Shown here piece after piece: positions 19,349 to 28,614 of a stretch of 64,000 bases of DNA. The stretch is from the NCBI RefSeq assembly GCF_026191675.1, contig NZ_JAKRRY010000009.1:78845-142844 (forward strand). The letters run 5' to 3'. A model generated the notes under the pieces. That model saw only the letters and a program-made list of their open reading frames with translations. It had not been told where the DNA came from and made no database searches. The translations under genes were made by a program, and so were the position numbers. Position 1 is the stretch's first letter, and every line of letters starts with the position of its first letter. The stretch comes from Vibrio qingdaonensis (lineage in GTDB: Bacteria; Pseudomonadota; Gammaproteobacteria; Enterobacterales; Vibrionaceae).

Positions 19349-20380
19349 ATGAAATTTTCTCGTCAGCTAGCGGTCTCCTCGTTAGCTGTTATTGTATTAG
19401 CCGCTTGCTCCAGTGATCCTAACACTCGTCGTGAAGCCAAAGATGATTTCAACTATTTAGAAGCGCCAGAGCTTCGCAGTTGGCAATTAGCTGAAGACGC
19501 CACTCCGCAGTTTTACCCTAACTATGAGATCCCTGAGGGTGACTTCAAGGGTGGAATCGGGCGTGAAGTCGACATTCGACCACCACAACAAGTACTGGAA
19601 TTGATTCCTGGTGCTCGAGTTGAGCGTCAAGGTTCAGAAGTGACGTTATGGCTACTCAAGCAAGACGAAATGGACAAAGTATGGGCGACGGTCCAAAAAA
19701 TGCTTACTGAGATTAACGTTAAAGCGCTGGAAGAAACCGATGACCGAATCGAAACGGATTGGGTCACTTGGGTTTCTGAAGATGAAGATGTTGAAATTGG
19801 TAGCCGTTACGAAATCACCCGCTTTGAAGCCAACCGTCGCTTTGGTTTTAAGATGGTATTGATCGATTGGCGAGAAGCGAATGCGGTTAAGCCTGTGACT
19901 CGCACCAATGAAGAGCGTTATAACACCTTGATGACCAATTTGGTCACAGCACGTTATGATCGTGATTTAAGAGAAGAAGCGGCACTTAAAGCTCAGCAAC
20001 TGGTAAAATCAATCCCAATTAGTATGGGAACAGACCGAAGCGGGCTACCCGTTATTATTGCGCGCACACCGTATAATGTGATGTGGCAAGAAGTGCCTGA
20101 GCTATTGCCTAGAATGGGCTTTACGATTGATTCTCGTAATCAGTCCCAAGGGACAGCGAAAGCCAAATATGCGTCACCAGATGATGAGTTTTGGAATGAT
20201 GTAGGCTTGAAGCCGATTGATTTAGAACCGGGGGAATATACCTTCCTGTTTGGTGATCTTGGTAACCGTACGTCAATCAATGTTACGGACAAAGATGGTA
20301 AACCTGTCAACGAGAGCTTATTACGTTCGTTGGAGCCGTTAATCTCAACGGTGATAAAACAGGGTAAAGAGAGCCAATAA
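19349..20380 (+). CDS. bamC: Outer-membrane assembly lipoprotein BamC
   Basis: A BAM-complex lipoprotein. The start at 19349 gives 343 residues with a lipoprotein signal whose lipobox LAAC places the acylated Cys at 20. The conserved unstructured lid region follows (DDFNYLEAPELR, then FYPNYEIPEG). Two helix-grip domains lie at ~90-215 and ~225-340. The upstream in-frame ATG at 19265 lies inside dapA and is rejected. It ends at a bidirectional terminator. Confidence 0.92.
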   Translation: MKFSRQLAVSSLAVIVLAACSSDPNTRREAKDDFNYLEAPELRSWQLAEDATPQFYPNYEIPEGDFKGGIGREVDIRPPQQVLELIPGARVERQGSEVTLWLLKQDEMDKVWATVQKMLTEINVKALEETDDRIETDWVTWVSEDEDVEIGSRYEITRFEANRRFGFKMVLIDWREANAVKPVTRTNEERYNTLMTNLVTARYDRDLREEAALKAQQLVKSIPISMGTDRSGLPVIIARTPYNVMWQEVPELLPRMGFTIDSRNQSQGTAKAKYASPDDEFWNDVGLKPIDLEPGEYTFLFGDLGNRTSINVTDKDGKPVNESLLRSLEPLISTVIKQGKESQ

Positions 20381-20390
20381 AATAAAAAGG

Positions 20391-20412
20391 ACCATTATGG
20401 TCCTTTTTATTT
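20391..20412. terminator. Bidirectional terminator between bamC and the DUF2897 gene
   Basis: Stem AAAAAGGACCAT / ATGGTCCTTTTT. The stop codon of the 65-residue minus-strand gene lies within the right-hand T-run. Confidence 0.85.
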
Positions 20413-20604
20413 TTTATCATGCTTCCCGTATTTTTCTTTGTCGAGCTCGTTCAGTCTATCGAGCTCATACTTTCTTTTCTTTGCAGCATTCTTTTGGTTA
20501 TCGAACTTCATGTTAGCGGTGTACTTTAGTGCAGCAATGTTGCCAAATACGACTGCTAAAACCACGATGATGATCACCCAAGGGTTAAATAGCCACTCAA
20601 TCAT
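20407..20604 (-). CDS. DUF2897 small single-span membrane protein
   Basis: 65 residues: one hydrophobic span (~8-27, NPWVIIIVVLAVVFGN), then a strongly charged, likely helical cytoplasmic tail rich in Lys, Asp and Glu. It matches the DUF2897 family of Vibrio and relatives. It occupies the place next to dapE where E. coli has the small protein YpfN, though they do not look homologous. The start lies 9 bases after the M15 peptidase stop, so they are probably co-transcribed. Confidence 0.75.
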   Translation of the reverse strand: MIEWLFNPWVIIIVVLAVVFGNIAALKYTANMKFDNQKNAAKKRKYELDRLNELDKEKYGKHDKK

Positions 20605-20613
20605 AATTCGCTC

Positions 20614-21291
20614 TCAAAGGCTGATGTTGGTGATATATTGATTGTAGATGGTATTGAGCTCAGAAAGTATGGTATCTCGTCCCAAAATTTCAGATTGCTC
20701 AATGAGCGTACTTAGCTGCTCAAGTGTTAGTTTGCTCATGTTGTCTTGCGAAGCTTGGCGATGGCTGATGTGCCAAGCTTCAAAAGCGACACCACCGATA
20801 AGGCTATCTTGGTAGGGGAAAAAGAAACCATGCGTTGAAAGGTTGTCTTTCAGCCATTGGTAGAAAGCGTGTTGATGCCCATCTAAATACTCCCAAGGCT
20901 CCAATTGCAGTGTGGTTTGTTCTGGAAGTAGATTGCCCGCGTAGACGTCGAAATCGGTCCCCCAGTGATGGCGACTGGCCCCGGGGAGCGCGCTCCATTT
21001 TAAAATTGCAAATACCTTTTCTTTTTCTGTCAGTTGCTCCGTGATAAGTGGCAACCCGTGGTCGTCAAGTATCGGCCGTGTGCCATTCATTTTATTGTTC
21101 CAAATGACCAGCTGTCGTTGGAAATTGCGATAGCCACTGGCAATGAACAGGTCAAAGCCAGCGGAGGATGCCGCTTGTATCAACTGTGACATGTCCTTAT
21201 GAACATGTGGGTGGACTTGAAATAAGCGTTGAGCGACCTTCAAATCGATCAGTTTGCTGTCATCGAGTCCTACAAGCGACTTATTTATCAT
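20614..21291 (-). CDS. M15-family D-alanyl-D-alanine carboxypeptidase-like protein
   Basis: 225 residues with the VanY/M15B zinc-peptidase pattern. FIASGYRNFQRQ is the conserved SGYR region, SRHHWGTDFDVY contains the HxxGxxxD zinc ligands, and a downstream Trp-His (FEAWHISH) gives the last His. It would trim peptidoglycan stem peptides, but no signal peptide is evident, so a cytoplasmic recycling role (as for LdcA-like enzymes) is possible. It starts 2 bases after the dapE stop. Confidence 0.82.
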   Translation of the reverse strand: MINKSLVGLDDSKLIDLKVAQRLFQVHPHVHKDMSQLIQAASSAGFDLFIASGYRNFQRQLVIWNNKMNGTRPILDDHGLPLITEQLTEKEKVFAILKWSALPGASRHHWGTDFDVYAGNLLPEQTTLQLEPWEYLDGHQHAFYQWLKDNLSTHGFFFPYQDSLIGGVAFEAWHISHRQASQDNMSKLTLEQLSTLIEQSEILGRDTILSELNTIYNQYITNISL

Positions 21292-21293
21292 GT

Positions 21294-22430
21294 CTATTGA
21301 CCGAGTAAGTTGATCAGAGTGTGCTCATACATATCAGTAAGCTTTTCAAGATCGCTCACGTTAACACACTCGTTTACTTTATGAATGGTCGCGTTCACAG
21401 GACCAAGCTCAACGACTTGCGTGCCCATCTTGGCAATAAAGCGACCATCAGAGGTTCCACCAGTGGTAAGAAGCTCTGGCTTTTGCTCATTAACAGTGGC
21501 GACCGCATCGACGACGGCTGTGAGCAAATCACCGGTATCCGTTAGGAAAGGGTGACCGCTGAGAGTCCATTGCAAATCATACTCTAGGCCATGTAAGTCG
21601 AGTGTGGAATGGACACGTTTCTTAATGTCTTCATCGGTTAATTCGGTACTAAAGCGGAAGTTGAATTGAACATTAAACTCGCCAGGAATGACGTTACTTG
21701 CCCCTGTGCCGGCATGCAGGTTTGGAATTTGAAAGCTCGTTGGTGGAAAGTACTGGTTGCCTTCATCCCATTTGGTTGCCGCTAGCTCGGCCAATGCGGT
21801 GAGGGACTGATGGATTGGGTTTCGCGCCAATTGAGGGTACGCAACGTGACCTTGGATGCCTTTGACGCATAGATCGCCAGTAATGGAGCCTCTGCGACCA
21901 TTTTTAACCACGTCTCCGACATGTTCGGTGCTGGAAGGTTCACCCACGATACACATATCAATGAGTTCATTACGCGCCATTAAGGTGTCGACCACTCGGG
22001 TGGTGCCGTTGATAAAAGGGCCTTCTTCATCAGACGTTATTAAGAACGCGATGGAGCCAGTGTGATTCGGGTTGTTTTTGATGAAGCGTTCAACGGCGAC
22101 GATCATGCATGCCAGTGAGCCTTTCATGTCCGCAGCGCCGCGACCGTGTAAGTGACCATCAATGACGGTTGGCTCAAACGGTGGGGTGTGCCAAAGGTCG
22201 AGAGATCCTGCTGGCACGACATCAGTGTGACCAGCAAATGCAAAGAGTGGCGCGGCGGTTCCACGGCGAGCCCAGAAGTTAGTGGTATCTTCAAATACCA
22301 TGATTTCAATTTCGAATCCCAGCGCTTTAAGGCGCTCTATCATCACTTTCTGGCAATCGGCATCTTCGGGTGTTACTGATTGGCGGCTAATTAAGTCTTT
22401 TGCTAGTGCCAAAACGGGACTGTCTGTCAT
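21294..22430 (-). CDS. dapE: Succinyl-diaminopimelate desuccinylase
   Basis: DapE is a binuclear zinc hydrolase in lysine/meso-DAP synthesis. It has 378 residues, the family length. H68 and D70 are in FAGHTDVVP, the bridging Asp101 in [10 protein letters not shown], and the catalytic Glu pair in TSDEEGPF. It lies in the minus-strand run yffB-like, dapE, M15, DUF2897, resembling the E. coli yffB-dapE-ypfN order. Confidence 0.96.
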   Translation of the reverse strand: MTDSPVLALAKDLISRQSVTPEDADCQKVMIERLKALGFEIEIMVFEDTTNFWARRGTAAPLFAFAGHTDVVPAGSLDLWHTPPFEPTVIDGHLHGRGAADMKGSLACMIVAVERFIKNNPNHTGSIAFLITSDEEGPFINGTTRVVDTLMARNELIDMCIVGEPSSTEHVGDVVKNGRRGSITGDLCVKGIQGHVAYPQLARNPIHQSLTALAELAATKWDEGNQYFPPTSFQIPNLHAGTGASNVIPGEFNVQFNFRFSTELTDEDIKKRVHSTLDLHGLEYDLQWTLSGHPFLTDTGDLLTAVVDAVATVNEQKPELLTTGGTSDGRFIAKMGTQVVELGPVNATIHKVNECVNVSDLEKLTDMYEHTLINLLGQ

Positions 22431-22470
22431 CCTTGAGGATCCTTGTCTCTAAATTTAAAATTGAATCGTA

Positions 22471-22821
22471 TTATAGGTTGAAAATCTGTTGGTATTGTTC
22501 GGCTTTAAAACCAATGTGGTATTGCCCATCGACCTTAAGAATAGGGCGCTTGATCATGGCTGGGTTCTCAACAAGAAGCGCGACAACATTGTCAGCATTG
22601 AGTTGTTCTTTTTGTTCTGCCGATAATTGTCGATAGGTGGTTCCGCGTTTATTCAGTACGATTTCCCAGCCAAGCTGTTCACAGAAACCTTCGACAAGCT
22701 CTGGTGTGATGCCTTGCTTACGATAGTCATGAAATTGGTACTCAATATGGCTAGCTTCCAGCCATTTTTTGGCTTTTTTAATGGTGTCACAGTTTGGAAT
22801 CCCAAACATAGTTGTCGACAT
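22471..22821 (-). CDS. ArsC/Spx-like reductase, YffB type
   Basis: The start at 22821 (MSTTMFGIPNCDTIKKAKKWL) gives 116 residues, as in E. coli YffB. The upstream in-frame ATG at 22902 adds a non-conserved basic stretch. It has the thioredoxin-like ArsC fold with a single Cys11 in the motif NCDTIKKA, not the CSKSR of true ArsC. YffB relatives are not shown to reduce arsenate; a glutathione-linked thiol role is suggested. It is 40 bases upstream of dapE. Confidence 0.85.
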   Translation of the reverse strand: MSTTMFGIPNCDTIKKAKKWLEASHIEYQFHDYRKQGITPELVEGFCEQLGWEIVLNKRGTTYRQLSAEQKEQLNADNVVALLVENPAMIKRPILKVDGQYHIGFKAEQYQQIFNL

Positions 22822-23125
22822 AGTCGTGTCCTTTGAGCGCTGATGACCCCTCTTTCTATATGAGGGTTCTTGTTGTGGGGGTTGTTCTTTGCATCCTATC
22901 AAGAAGTGTTGTGAGAGACAAAGCCTGTCGGCCTTTGCCGGACTGATACTCCTCGATTTTTATAGTAGTTTGGTAAAAAATTGCCGTGTTTCGCTGCGAA
23001 GTTCTAAAGAGTCGTTACAAAAACAAGGTAATTGAAACAAAACCGATTATCGAGAAATTGATCAAGCGCAACACGATTGTGGTGAAATTCAATATATTGG
23101 TGAAGCACATAATTAGGAGGTGTCA
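22822..23125. other. yffB-like / wHTH divergent intergenic region
   Basis: 304 bases that should carry promoters for the minus-strand dapE cluster and the plus-strand wHTH gene. It has an imperfect hairpin, GACCCCTC / GAGGGTTC, at about 22844-22870. No supportable gene is present. Confidence 0.45.
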
Positions 23126-23407
23126 ATGGAACTGAGTCCTGTATTTGCACGTCGTCTCTATCTTGCCCTGCTCGTTGAGAGCCTAGACAGACCGAATGTG
23201 CCAAAACTGATTGAAAGAACGGGGTGGCCTCGTCGCACCATACAAGATGTTATTAAGGCACTGCCCGGTATCGGTATTGAACTTATGTTTGTTCAAGATG
23301 GGCGCAGACACAATGATGGATATTACCAGTTGTCTGACTGGGGACCGTTTGATAGCCAATGGGTTGTACAGCGTAAAGTTGATATAGAATCAACGTTAGG
23401 TGTATAG
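23126..23407 (+). CDS. Small winged helix-turn-helix protein
   Basis: The ATG at 23126 follows a perfect AGGAGG (23115-23120) by five bases. The GTG at 23120 overlaps that site and is excluded. The 93 residues read as one wHTH domain: VPKLIERTGWPRRTIQDVIKAL is the helix-turn-helix, and DGRRHNDGYYQLSDWG is the beta wing with an aromatic C-terminus. It matches small conserved wHTH proteins in vibrios. No ligand domain is present, so it may be a DNA-binding modulator; targets are unknown. It ends at a bidirectional terminator. Confidence 0.75.
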   Translation: MELSPVFARRLYLALLVESLDRPNVPKLIERTGWPRRTIQDVIKALPGIGIELMFVQDGRRHNDGYYQLSDWGPFDSQWVVQRKVDIESTLGV

Positions 23408-23462
23408 CTACAGCGGCAATCATTGAACGCGAATGAAATATTAACAACGTGCGAGCGAATAA

Positions 23463-23500
23463 AAAATAAAGCCAGGGTCTAGACTCTGGCTTTATTTTTG
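23463..23500. terminator. Bidirectional terminator between the wHTH and DUF4156 genes
   Basis: Stem AAAATAAAGCCAG / CTGGCTTTATTTTT with one internal mismatch around GTCTAGAC, and U-tracts on both strands. The DUF4156 stop codon lies within its right arm. Confidence 0.8.
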
Positions 23501-23851
23501 GCAATCGTAAGCACTGCCGAGCAGCGTAACAGAAGTTTGGAAGTCGACGGGCGACAATAGGAAGACCGTGTTGGCACCTAGTTCGGCTGCATTGTTTTTA
23601 ATGTCATTCATTGCGCCTCTTGCCATGGTACTGTTGAGTAAAAAGAGAAAGTTGTACCAATGACCTTCTGATCCGGTGACTTCACCTTTCCACTGGCACA
23701 GTGAGGTATCTAGATTGTGATCCAATCTCAATACCACGGATGCCGATTGTTGCGTAACCTTATGCGCAGGTGACGAGCACCCGGATAGAATGACACCGCA
23801 GAGTAATACCGCCGATAGTTTATTGTTGTAGGTAGAAAACATACGCAGCAA
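23492..23851 (-). CDS. DUF4156 lipoprotein
   Basis: About 119 residues. The hydrophobic signal LSAVLLCGVILSGCSS has a clear lipobox LSGC. The mature part has the conserved GANTVFLLSP and C-terminal AYDCQK of the DUF4156 family (E. coli YjeI type); function is unknown. MFSTYNN at 23842 is an alternative start. It overlaps the upstream DUF2956 gene by 32 bases in another frame, implying co-expression. Confidence 0.75.
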   Translation of the reverse strand: MLRMFSTYNNKLSAVLLCGVILSGCSSPAHKVTQQSASVVLRLDHNLDTSLCQWKGEVTGSEGHWYNFLFLLNSTMARGAMNDIKNNAAELGANTVFLLSPVDFQTSVTLLGSAYDCQK

Positions 23852-24188
23852 AGCCTATCCAGCTAATCGTTAATAGTCCCCAAGGTAGTATAGAAGGGGA
23901 TGGTGTTGCTTGACGGGAAGTCGCGTTACTTTGCATTGTGTTGTCACCCTGCATAGTGTTATCGGATGTTACGGGTCTTAGCTTCTCTCTTCGTTGTTTT
24001 TTCTGTGCCTTATCCGCTTGGCGTTTTTTCTCTTTTTGTTGTTTTTTATAAAGAGCGATGCCTTTTTCGATACCTTGTGCGACTAGACGCGTTTGTTCTT
24101 TGGTTTGACCGGGTTTTTGTGTGGATTTTGCAATTTTCATTGCCTCCTGCTGAGTTTCAGCTGATGGAATGGGTTGTTGATTTTTCAT
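23820..24188 (-). CDS. DUF2956 protein with C-terminal membrane anchor
   Basis: 122 residues: a Gln/Lys-rich soluble N-terminal part (MKNQQPIPSAETQQEAMKIA, then KKQQKEKKRQADKAQKKQRR, likely a basic helix), a Ser/Thr linker with a repeated DNTMQ motif, and one C-terminal span (~98-118). It matches the DUF2956 family of Vibrio and Shewanella; function is unknown. The basic helix before a tail anchor suggests membrane-associated nucleic-acid or lipid contact, which is inference only. Confidence 0.72.
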   Translation of the reverse strand: MKNQQPIPSAETQQEAMKIAKSTQKPGQTKEQTRLVAQGIEKGIALYKKQQKEKKRQADKAQKKQRREKLRPVTSDNTMQGDNTMQSNATSRQATPSPSILPWGLLTISWIGFAAYVFYLQQ

Positions 24189-24313
24189 TGTTTATAAATA
24201 CCAAGCTACTCGCCAATACGTTTTGTTTATTTTATCACAATGTCGCGCATGAGCTTGAATAGTCATACGTGGAACTCAATATTATGTGATACGAGACAAA
24301 AAGAGATAGACAC

Positions 24314-24808
24314 ATGCGCTATGCACTTGAGCAATACGACAAACATGGTTTCTTAAAAGCCCCCATTTGGTTATGGCTTGGGTGGTTTTTTCTTATCCGA
24401 GCATGGGTGGTATTCGTCGTTGCTGGCGCTAGCCGTAATGAGGGAGTCACGATTTTAGAATACGTCTATCCTGATCAGCAGATGTTGTATATAGGGTTAG
24501 CAATGGGGTTGCCGATTGCCATTGCGATGTGGTTGATTAGCTTAAGGAAGCCCGAATCGACGTATATAAACGGATTGGTGAACTACTTAAAACCCATTTC
24601 TTTGATCGTGGTGGCAGGTCAGTTGATACACACCACGTATTTAGTCAATTTACAGCATTGGGGATTCAGTTGGACCAATGCGGTGACCTTAGTGCTACTG
24701 CTTTGGTTCGCCATTTATTTAGTCAACAGCCGTACTGTGGTAGATTGTTTGGCAACTCCAAACGATATCCGTTCGGTTACTGATCACAATCATAACTCTA
24801 CTCACTAG
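24314..24808 (+). CDS. DUF2919 inner-membrane protein (YfeZ-like)
   Basis: 164 residues, four membrane segments (about 18-37, 53-70, 90-105 and 117-135) and a hydrophilic His/Asn-rich C-terminus. The N-terminus RYALEQYDKHGFLKAP is the conserved family start. E. coli yfeZ lies next to the Dyp peroxidase gene yfeX. The same neighbour occurs here 35 bases downstream, supporting the assignment and an operon. Function is unknown. Confidence 0.8.
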   Translation: MRYALEQYDKHGFLKAPIWLWLGWFFLIRAWVVFVVAGASRNEGVTILEYVYPDQQMLYIGLAMGLPIAIAMWLISLRKPESTYINGLVNYLKPISLIVVAGQLIHTTYLVNLQHWGFSWTNAVTLVLLLWFAIYLVNSRTVVDCLATPNDIRSVTDHNHNSTH

Positions 24809-24843
24809 TTAAAAATACACTGAGCAAAAATAGAGGACTTTTT

Positions 24844-25746
24844 ATGTCATTACCACAAAGTGCCATTATCCCAGATGCGGAACCTTTCGCGCTGTATACG
24901 CAATTGAAAGTGAATCAAAATCCGCAACAAGTGCTCGCTGCATTACAAGCTTTACCAAAGCTGGTGGACGATCTCAATCAATCTCAACCTGACGCAGCAC
25001 TGACGCTATCGCTAGCATTCAGCCACCAATTTTGGTCAGGATTTGCTCAGCCAATGCCTGCTGAGCTGAAGCCGTTTCCTGAGTTAGGGGAGGGTGAGAC
25101 TCATGCACCCTCAACCGATGTCGACGTACTGATTCATTGTCACTCGAAGCGTCACGATTTGCATTTCTTTGTGTTACGTAAATTGATGTTAGATATTTCA
25201 GCTGACGTTACGATTGTTGATGAGACTCAAGGGTTCCGGTTCATGGACTCACGAGACATGACCGACTTCGTGGATGGCACCGAAAACCCTAAAGGTGAAA
25301 AGCGCGCAGAAGTCGCGATCATCAAGCAGGGTGAATTGGCGGGCGGCAGTTATGTGATGGTTCAGCGTTTTGAACACAATCTTCCGGCGTGGAGCCGACT
25401 TAACGTTGCGGCACAAGAAAAAGTGATTGGCCGAACTAAGCCTGACTCTATTGAACTTGATGATGTTCCTGCAGCTTCTCACGTAGGGCGAGTAGACTTG
25501 AAAGAAGAAGGTGTCGGTTTAAAAATTGTTCGTCACAGCTTGCCATATGGCAGCGTCAGTGGCGCGCATGGTTTACTGTTTATCGCTTACTGTAATACTG
25601 TCCATAACTTTGATGCGATGCTTGAAAGTATGTACGGGGTAACAGACGGGAAAACCGACCAATTGTTGCGTTTTACTAAAGCGGTCACTGGCGCGTACTT
25701 CTTCGCTCCTTCTCAGGGTATGCTAGCCGAGTTAGCGGTTAAATAG
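24844..25746 (+). CDS. yfeX: Dyp-type heme peroxidase (YfeX-like)
   Basis: 300 residues, class P dye-decolorising peroxidase. FVDGTENPKG contains the GxxDG-type motif with the catalytic distal Asp. The distal Arg is in IVRHSLPYG and the proximal heme His in AASHVGRVDL. There is no Tat or Sec signal, so it is cytoplasmic. E. coli YfeX oxidises porphyrinogens and has been proposed to act on heme, though deferrochelatase activity is disputed. It is co-directional with the DUF2919 gene. Confidence 0.92.
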   Translation: MSLPQSAIIPDAEPFALYTQLKVNQNPQQVLAALQALPKLVDDLNQSQPDAALTLSLAFSHQFWSGFAQPMPAELKPFPELGEGETHAPSTDVDVLIHCHSKRHDLHFFVLRKLMLDISADVTIVDETQGFRFMDSRDMTDFVDGTENPKGEKRAEVAIIKQGELAGGSYVMVQRFEHNLPAWSRLNVAAQEKVIGRTKPDSIELDDVPAASHVGRVDLKEEGVGLKIVRHSLPYGSVSGAHGLLFIAYCNTVHNFDAMLESMYGVTDGKTDQLLRFTKAVTGAYFFAPSQGMLAELAVK

Positions 25747-25774
25747 TCATTCTTACCGTCTAACCGGTCAATAA

Positions 25775-25804
25775 AGAGTTTCTTGCGGTTTTAGCAAGAA
25801 ACTC
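25775..25804. terminator. Strong stem-loop after the Dyp peroxidase gene
   Basis: An 11-bp perfect stem, GAGTTTCTTGC / GCAAGAAACTC, with a GGTTTTA loop. It lacks a following U-tract, so it may be a Rho-assisted end or an mRNA 3' stabiliser rather than a standard terminator. It separates the peroxidase from the flagellin promoter. Confidence 0.6.
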
Positions 25805-25837
25805 GTATTGCGTATCCACTTGCTCGATTTACCTTCC

Positions 25838-25864
25838 TCAAGTTTTGCTTTTGCTTGCCGATAT
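25838..25864 (+). promoter_or_regulatory. Sigma-28 (FliA) promoter of first flagellin gene
   Basis: TCAAGTTT, exactly 11 bases, then GCCGATAT, against the consensus TAAAGTTT-N11-GCCGATAA (14 of 16 matches). It lies about 30 bases before the flagellin ATG. This places the gene in the last tier of the flagellar hierarchy. Confidence 0.88.
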
Positions 25865-25894
25865 AAAACACAATCGTCTGTTTTGTGGATTGCT

Positions 25895-27028
25895 ATGTCT
25901 ATTACCGTTAATACCAATGTTAGTGCAATGATGGCGCAGAATCAGCTCCACAAGGCGACTGACGCCCTAAATCAGTCGTTAGAGCGACTGGCGTCGGGCC
26001 GTCGTATTAATAGCGCAAAAGATGACGCAGCAGGGCTACAAATTTCCAACCGTTTAGATGCACAGATTTCGGGTTTAAGTGTCGCGCAACGAAATGCCAA
26101 TGATGGTATTTCCATCATGCAAACCGCGGAAGGGGCAATGAATGAAACGTCACAAATTCTTCAACGTATGCGTGACTTGTCCTTGCAGTCATCTAACGGC
26201 GCCAACTCTCCGGATGATCGACGTGCGTTACAAGAAGAGTTCACCGCGCTTAACGATGAGCTAAACCGTATTGCTGAAACCACCTCATTTGGCGGCAGAA
26301 AACTGCTCAATGGCCAGTTTGGTAGTACTTCTTTTCAAATTGGTGCGGGCTCTGGGGAGGCATTGCAGGTTGAACTTAAGAGTATGCGAACCGATCAACT
26401 GCAAATGGGCGGAGCGGCTTACCAGTCATTAAACGGAGCAGCGGAGAGTTGGCGTGTTATGCCAGGGCAGCAACAGCTTAGCTTTAGCTATCAGGATTCG
26501 ACAGGCCGCAGCATTACAGAAACGATTGAAGCGAAGATTGGTGATGATATAGAGCAGGTGGCGACATACATCAATGGCCAAACAAGCGCATTATCGGCAT
26601 CTGTAAATGACCATGGGCAATTGCAGCTGTTTGCTGATTCGCAACAAGTGACTAACGAAGTGGCGTTTTCAGGGGCATTAGCGGGCGAATTACAGATGGA
26701 GACACAAGGTTTGGTGACCGTTGATGACTTGTCAATTGATTCGGTAGGAGGCGCTCAGTTGTCAGTCTCTGTTATTGATAAGGCAATGAAGTTTGTTGAT
26801 AGCCATCGCTCAGAATTGGGTGCCAACCAAAATCGACTCGGCCATACCATTAATAACTTAGCCAATATGGAAGAGAACTTGGCAGCGTCGCGAGGTCGGA
26901 TCCGCGATACCGATTACGCTAAAGAGACGACGCAAATGATTAAGCAGCAGATATTGCAGCAAGTCAGTACGACTATTCTGGCGCAAGCGAAGCAAACCCC
27001 GAACTTAGCCATGAGCTTATTACAATCA
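25895..27028 (+). CDS. Polar flagellin, paralogue 1
   Basis: The start at 25895 ([20 protein letters not shown]) follows the sigma-28 promoter; the upstream in-frame ATG at 25808 precedes the promoter and is rejected. Length is about 378 residues, Vibrio-like. The N-terminal D0/D1 helices include [20 protein letters not shown]. The variable middle carries the short Vibrio D2 region. The C-terminal D1/D0 ends [18 protein letters not shown]. It resembles the secondary flagellins (FlaB-E group). The ribosome site is weak. No flagellin chaperone or cap gene is adjacent. Confidence 0.93.
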
Positions 27029-27154
27029 TAACGTTGGCATTCGACGTCACACCGAATAACTTTAGACTTTTTTATTATTAACTTCTGCTTTTTCCAGTCT
27101 TATCACACTCCAAGCTGATATCCCCTAAAAAATCCAATTATCTTTAAAAAAATC

Positions 27155-27181
27155 TCAAGTTATTGCTTTGCAAGACGATAA
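27155..27181 (+). promoter_or_regulatory. Sigma-28 (FliA) promoter of second flagellin gene
   Basis: TCAAGTTA, 11 bases, then GACGATAA (13 of 16 matches to TAAAGTTT-N11-GCCGATAA), about 80 bases before the second flagellin ATG. The pair is thus driven by separate promoters of the same class. Confidence 0.85.
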
Positions 27182-27206
27182 AGAAAGTAACTTTGAGAGA
27201 ACTACT

Positions 27207-27230
27207 TGGTTTTCCGAGACGTCGGAAACC
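27207..27230 (+). promoter_or_regulatory. Stem-loop in 5' leader of second flagellin
   Basis: GGTTTTCCGA and TCGGAAACC pair (one bulged T) around a 3-4 base loop, between the sigma-28 promoter and the GGAG ribosome site. The first flagellin has a leader of only ~25 bases and lacks it. It could stabilise the mRNA or bind a post-transcriptional regulator. Confidence 0.5.
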
Positions 27231-27261
27231 GCTACACCGGAAAATCAATTGGAGAATTAAC

Positions 27262-28395
27262 ATGGCAGTGAATGTAAATACCAACGTATCGGCAATGACC
27301 GCTCAACGTTACCTAAACAATGCAAGTCAAGCGCAAGGGACGTCAATGGAGCGTTTGGCTTCTGGTTCTAAAATCAACAGCGCAAAAGACGATGCCGCGG
27401 GTCTACAAATCTCTAATCGTTTGAATGTGCAAAGCCGCGGTCTTGACGTCGCAGTACGTAACGCCAACGATGGTATCTCGATTGCTCAAACCGCTGAAGG
27501 TGCGATGAATGAGACGACCAACATCTTACAACGTATGCGTGATTTGTCTCTGCAATCTTCAAATGGCTCAAACTCAAAATCCGAGCGTGTGGCAATTCAA
27601 GAAGAAGTGACTGCGCTAAATGATGAGCTTAACCGTATCGCAGAAACCACATCTTTTGGTGGTAACCGCCTATTGAATGGCACGTACGGCACGCAATCAT
27701 TCCAAATCGGTGCGGATAATGGCGAGGCAGTAATGCTAAACCTGAATGACATGCGCTCAGACAACGTTAGAATGGGTGGTACAAGCTACCAAGCAGCAGA
27801 AGCTAAAGATAAAGATTGGAGTGTGGCGGCGGGCTCTAACGAGCTAAATATCACGCTTACAGACAGCTTTGGTGAAGAGCAAAATATCGCTATTACAGCC
27901 AAAGCAGGCGATGACATTGAACAGCTAGCCACGTACATCAATGGTCAAACTGACCTAGTAAAAGCGTCGGTAAATGAAGATGGTCAACTGCAAATGTTTG
28001 CCGGCACTAATAAAGTAGATGGTGAAGTGTCATTTGGTGGTTCACTTGCGGGTGAGTTAGGCATGCAAGACGGTCAAGCGGTAACCGTGAATACGATTGA
28101 CGTGACAAGCGTTGGTGGTGCACAGGAGTCGGTTGCGATTCTTGATTCTGCGCTGAAATACGTTGATAGCCACCGCGCAGAGCTAGGTGCATTCCAAAAC
28201 CGTTTTGACCATGCGATCAACAACCTTGATAACATTAACGAAAACGTGAATGCATCGAAGAGCCGTATTAAAGATACTGACTTCGCTAAAGAGACAACAG
28301 AGATGACGAAGAACCAAATTCTTTCTCAAGCTTCGAGCTCAATTTTAGCGCAAGCCAAGCAAGCGCCCCAGGCAGCAATGAGTCTACTAGGCTAA
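27262..28395 (+). CDS. Polar flagellin, paralogue 2
   Basis: 377 residues from [20 protein letters not shown] at 27262, preceded by a good GGAG site. It is closely related to paralogue 1 over the whole length: same [15 protein letters not shown] and [14 protein letters not shown], and a C-terminus ending [17 protein letters not shown]. They are a tandem duplication that has diverged mainly in the central third. It has its own sigma-28 promoter and a strong terminator, and is probably the more highly expressed of the two, judging by its ribosome site. Confidence 0.94.
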   Translation: MAVNVNTNVSAMTAQRYLNNASQAQGTSMERLASGSKINSAKDDAAGLQISNRLNVQSRGLDVAVRNANDGISIAQTAEGAMNETTNILQRMRDLSLQSSNGSNSKSERVAIQEEVTALNDELNRIAETTSFGGNRLLNGTYGTQSFQIGADNGEAVMLNLNDMRSDNVRMGGTSYQAAEAKDKDWSVAAGSNELNITLTDSFGEEQNIAITAKAGDDIEQLATYINGQTDLVKASVNEDGQLQMFAGTNKVDGEVSFGGSLAGELGMQDGQAVTVNTIDVTSVGGAQESVAILDSALKYVDSHRAELGAFQNRFDHAINNLDNINENVNASKSRIKDTDFAKETTEMTKNQILSQASSSILAQAKQAPQAAMSLLG

Positions 28396-28449
28396 GTGCA
28401 TCAGTAAGTAAAACGCTTAACAGTGTTTCAGATTAGCGCGATAGATAAG

Positions 28450-28478
28450 AACCAGAGCTTCCAGGCTCTGGTTTTTTT
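28450..28478 (+). terminator. Terminator of second flagellin gene
   Basis: Stem AACCAGAGC / GCTCTGGTT with loop TTCCAG, followed by TTTTTTT. Confidence 0.9.
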
Positions 28479-28614
28479 ATGGCTGAATAGGCGTGTAAGT
28501 AACCTGTTCGCGACGAGCGATAATCGGAGGTATAAGGTCAGAGAGATGCACTATGAGTAAGTGTTACCGGCTCGTGGGGGCTCGAGCCGTGGAGTGATCT
28601 GAGCCAGAAAGCAT

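Noticed and set aside
23004..23204. 66-codon minus-strand frame overlapping the wHTH gene
   Set aside because: It covers the wHTH start and its ribosome site, has no start signal, and resembles no family.
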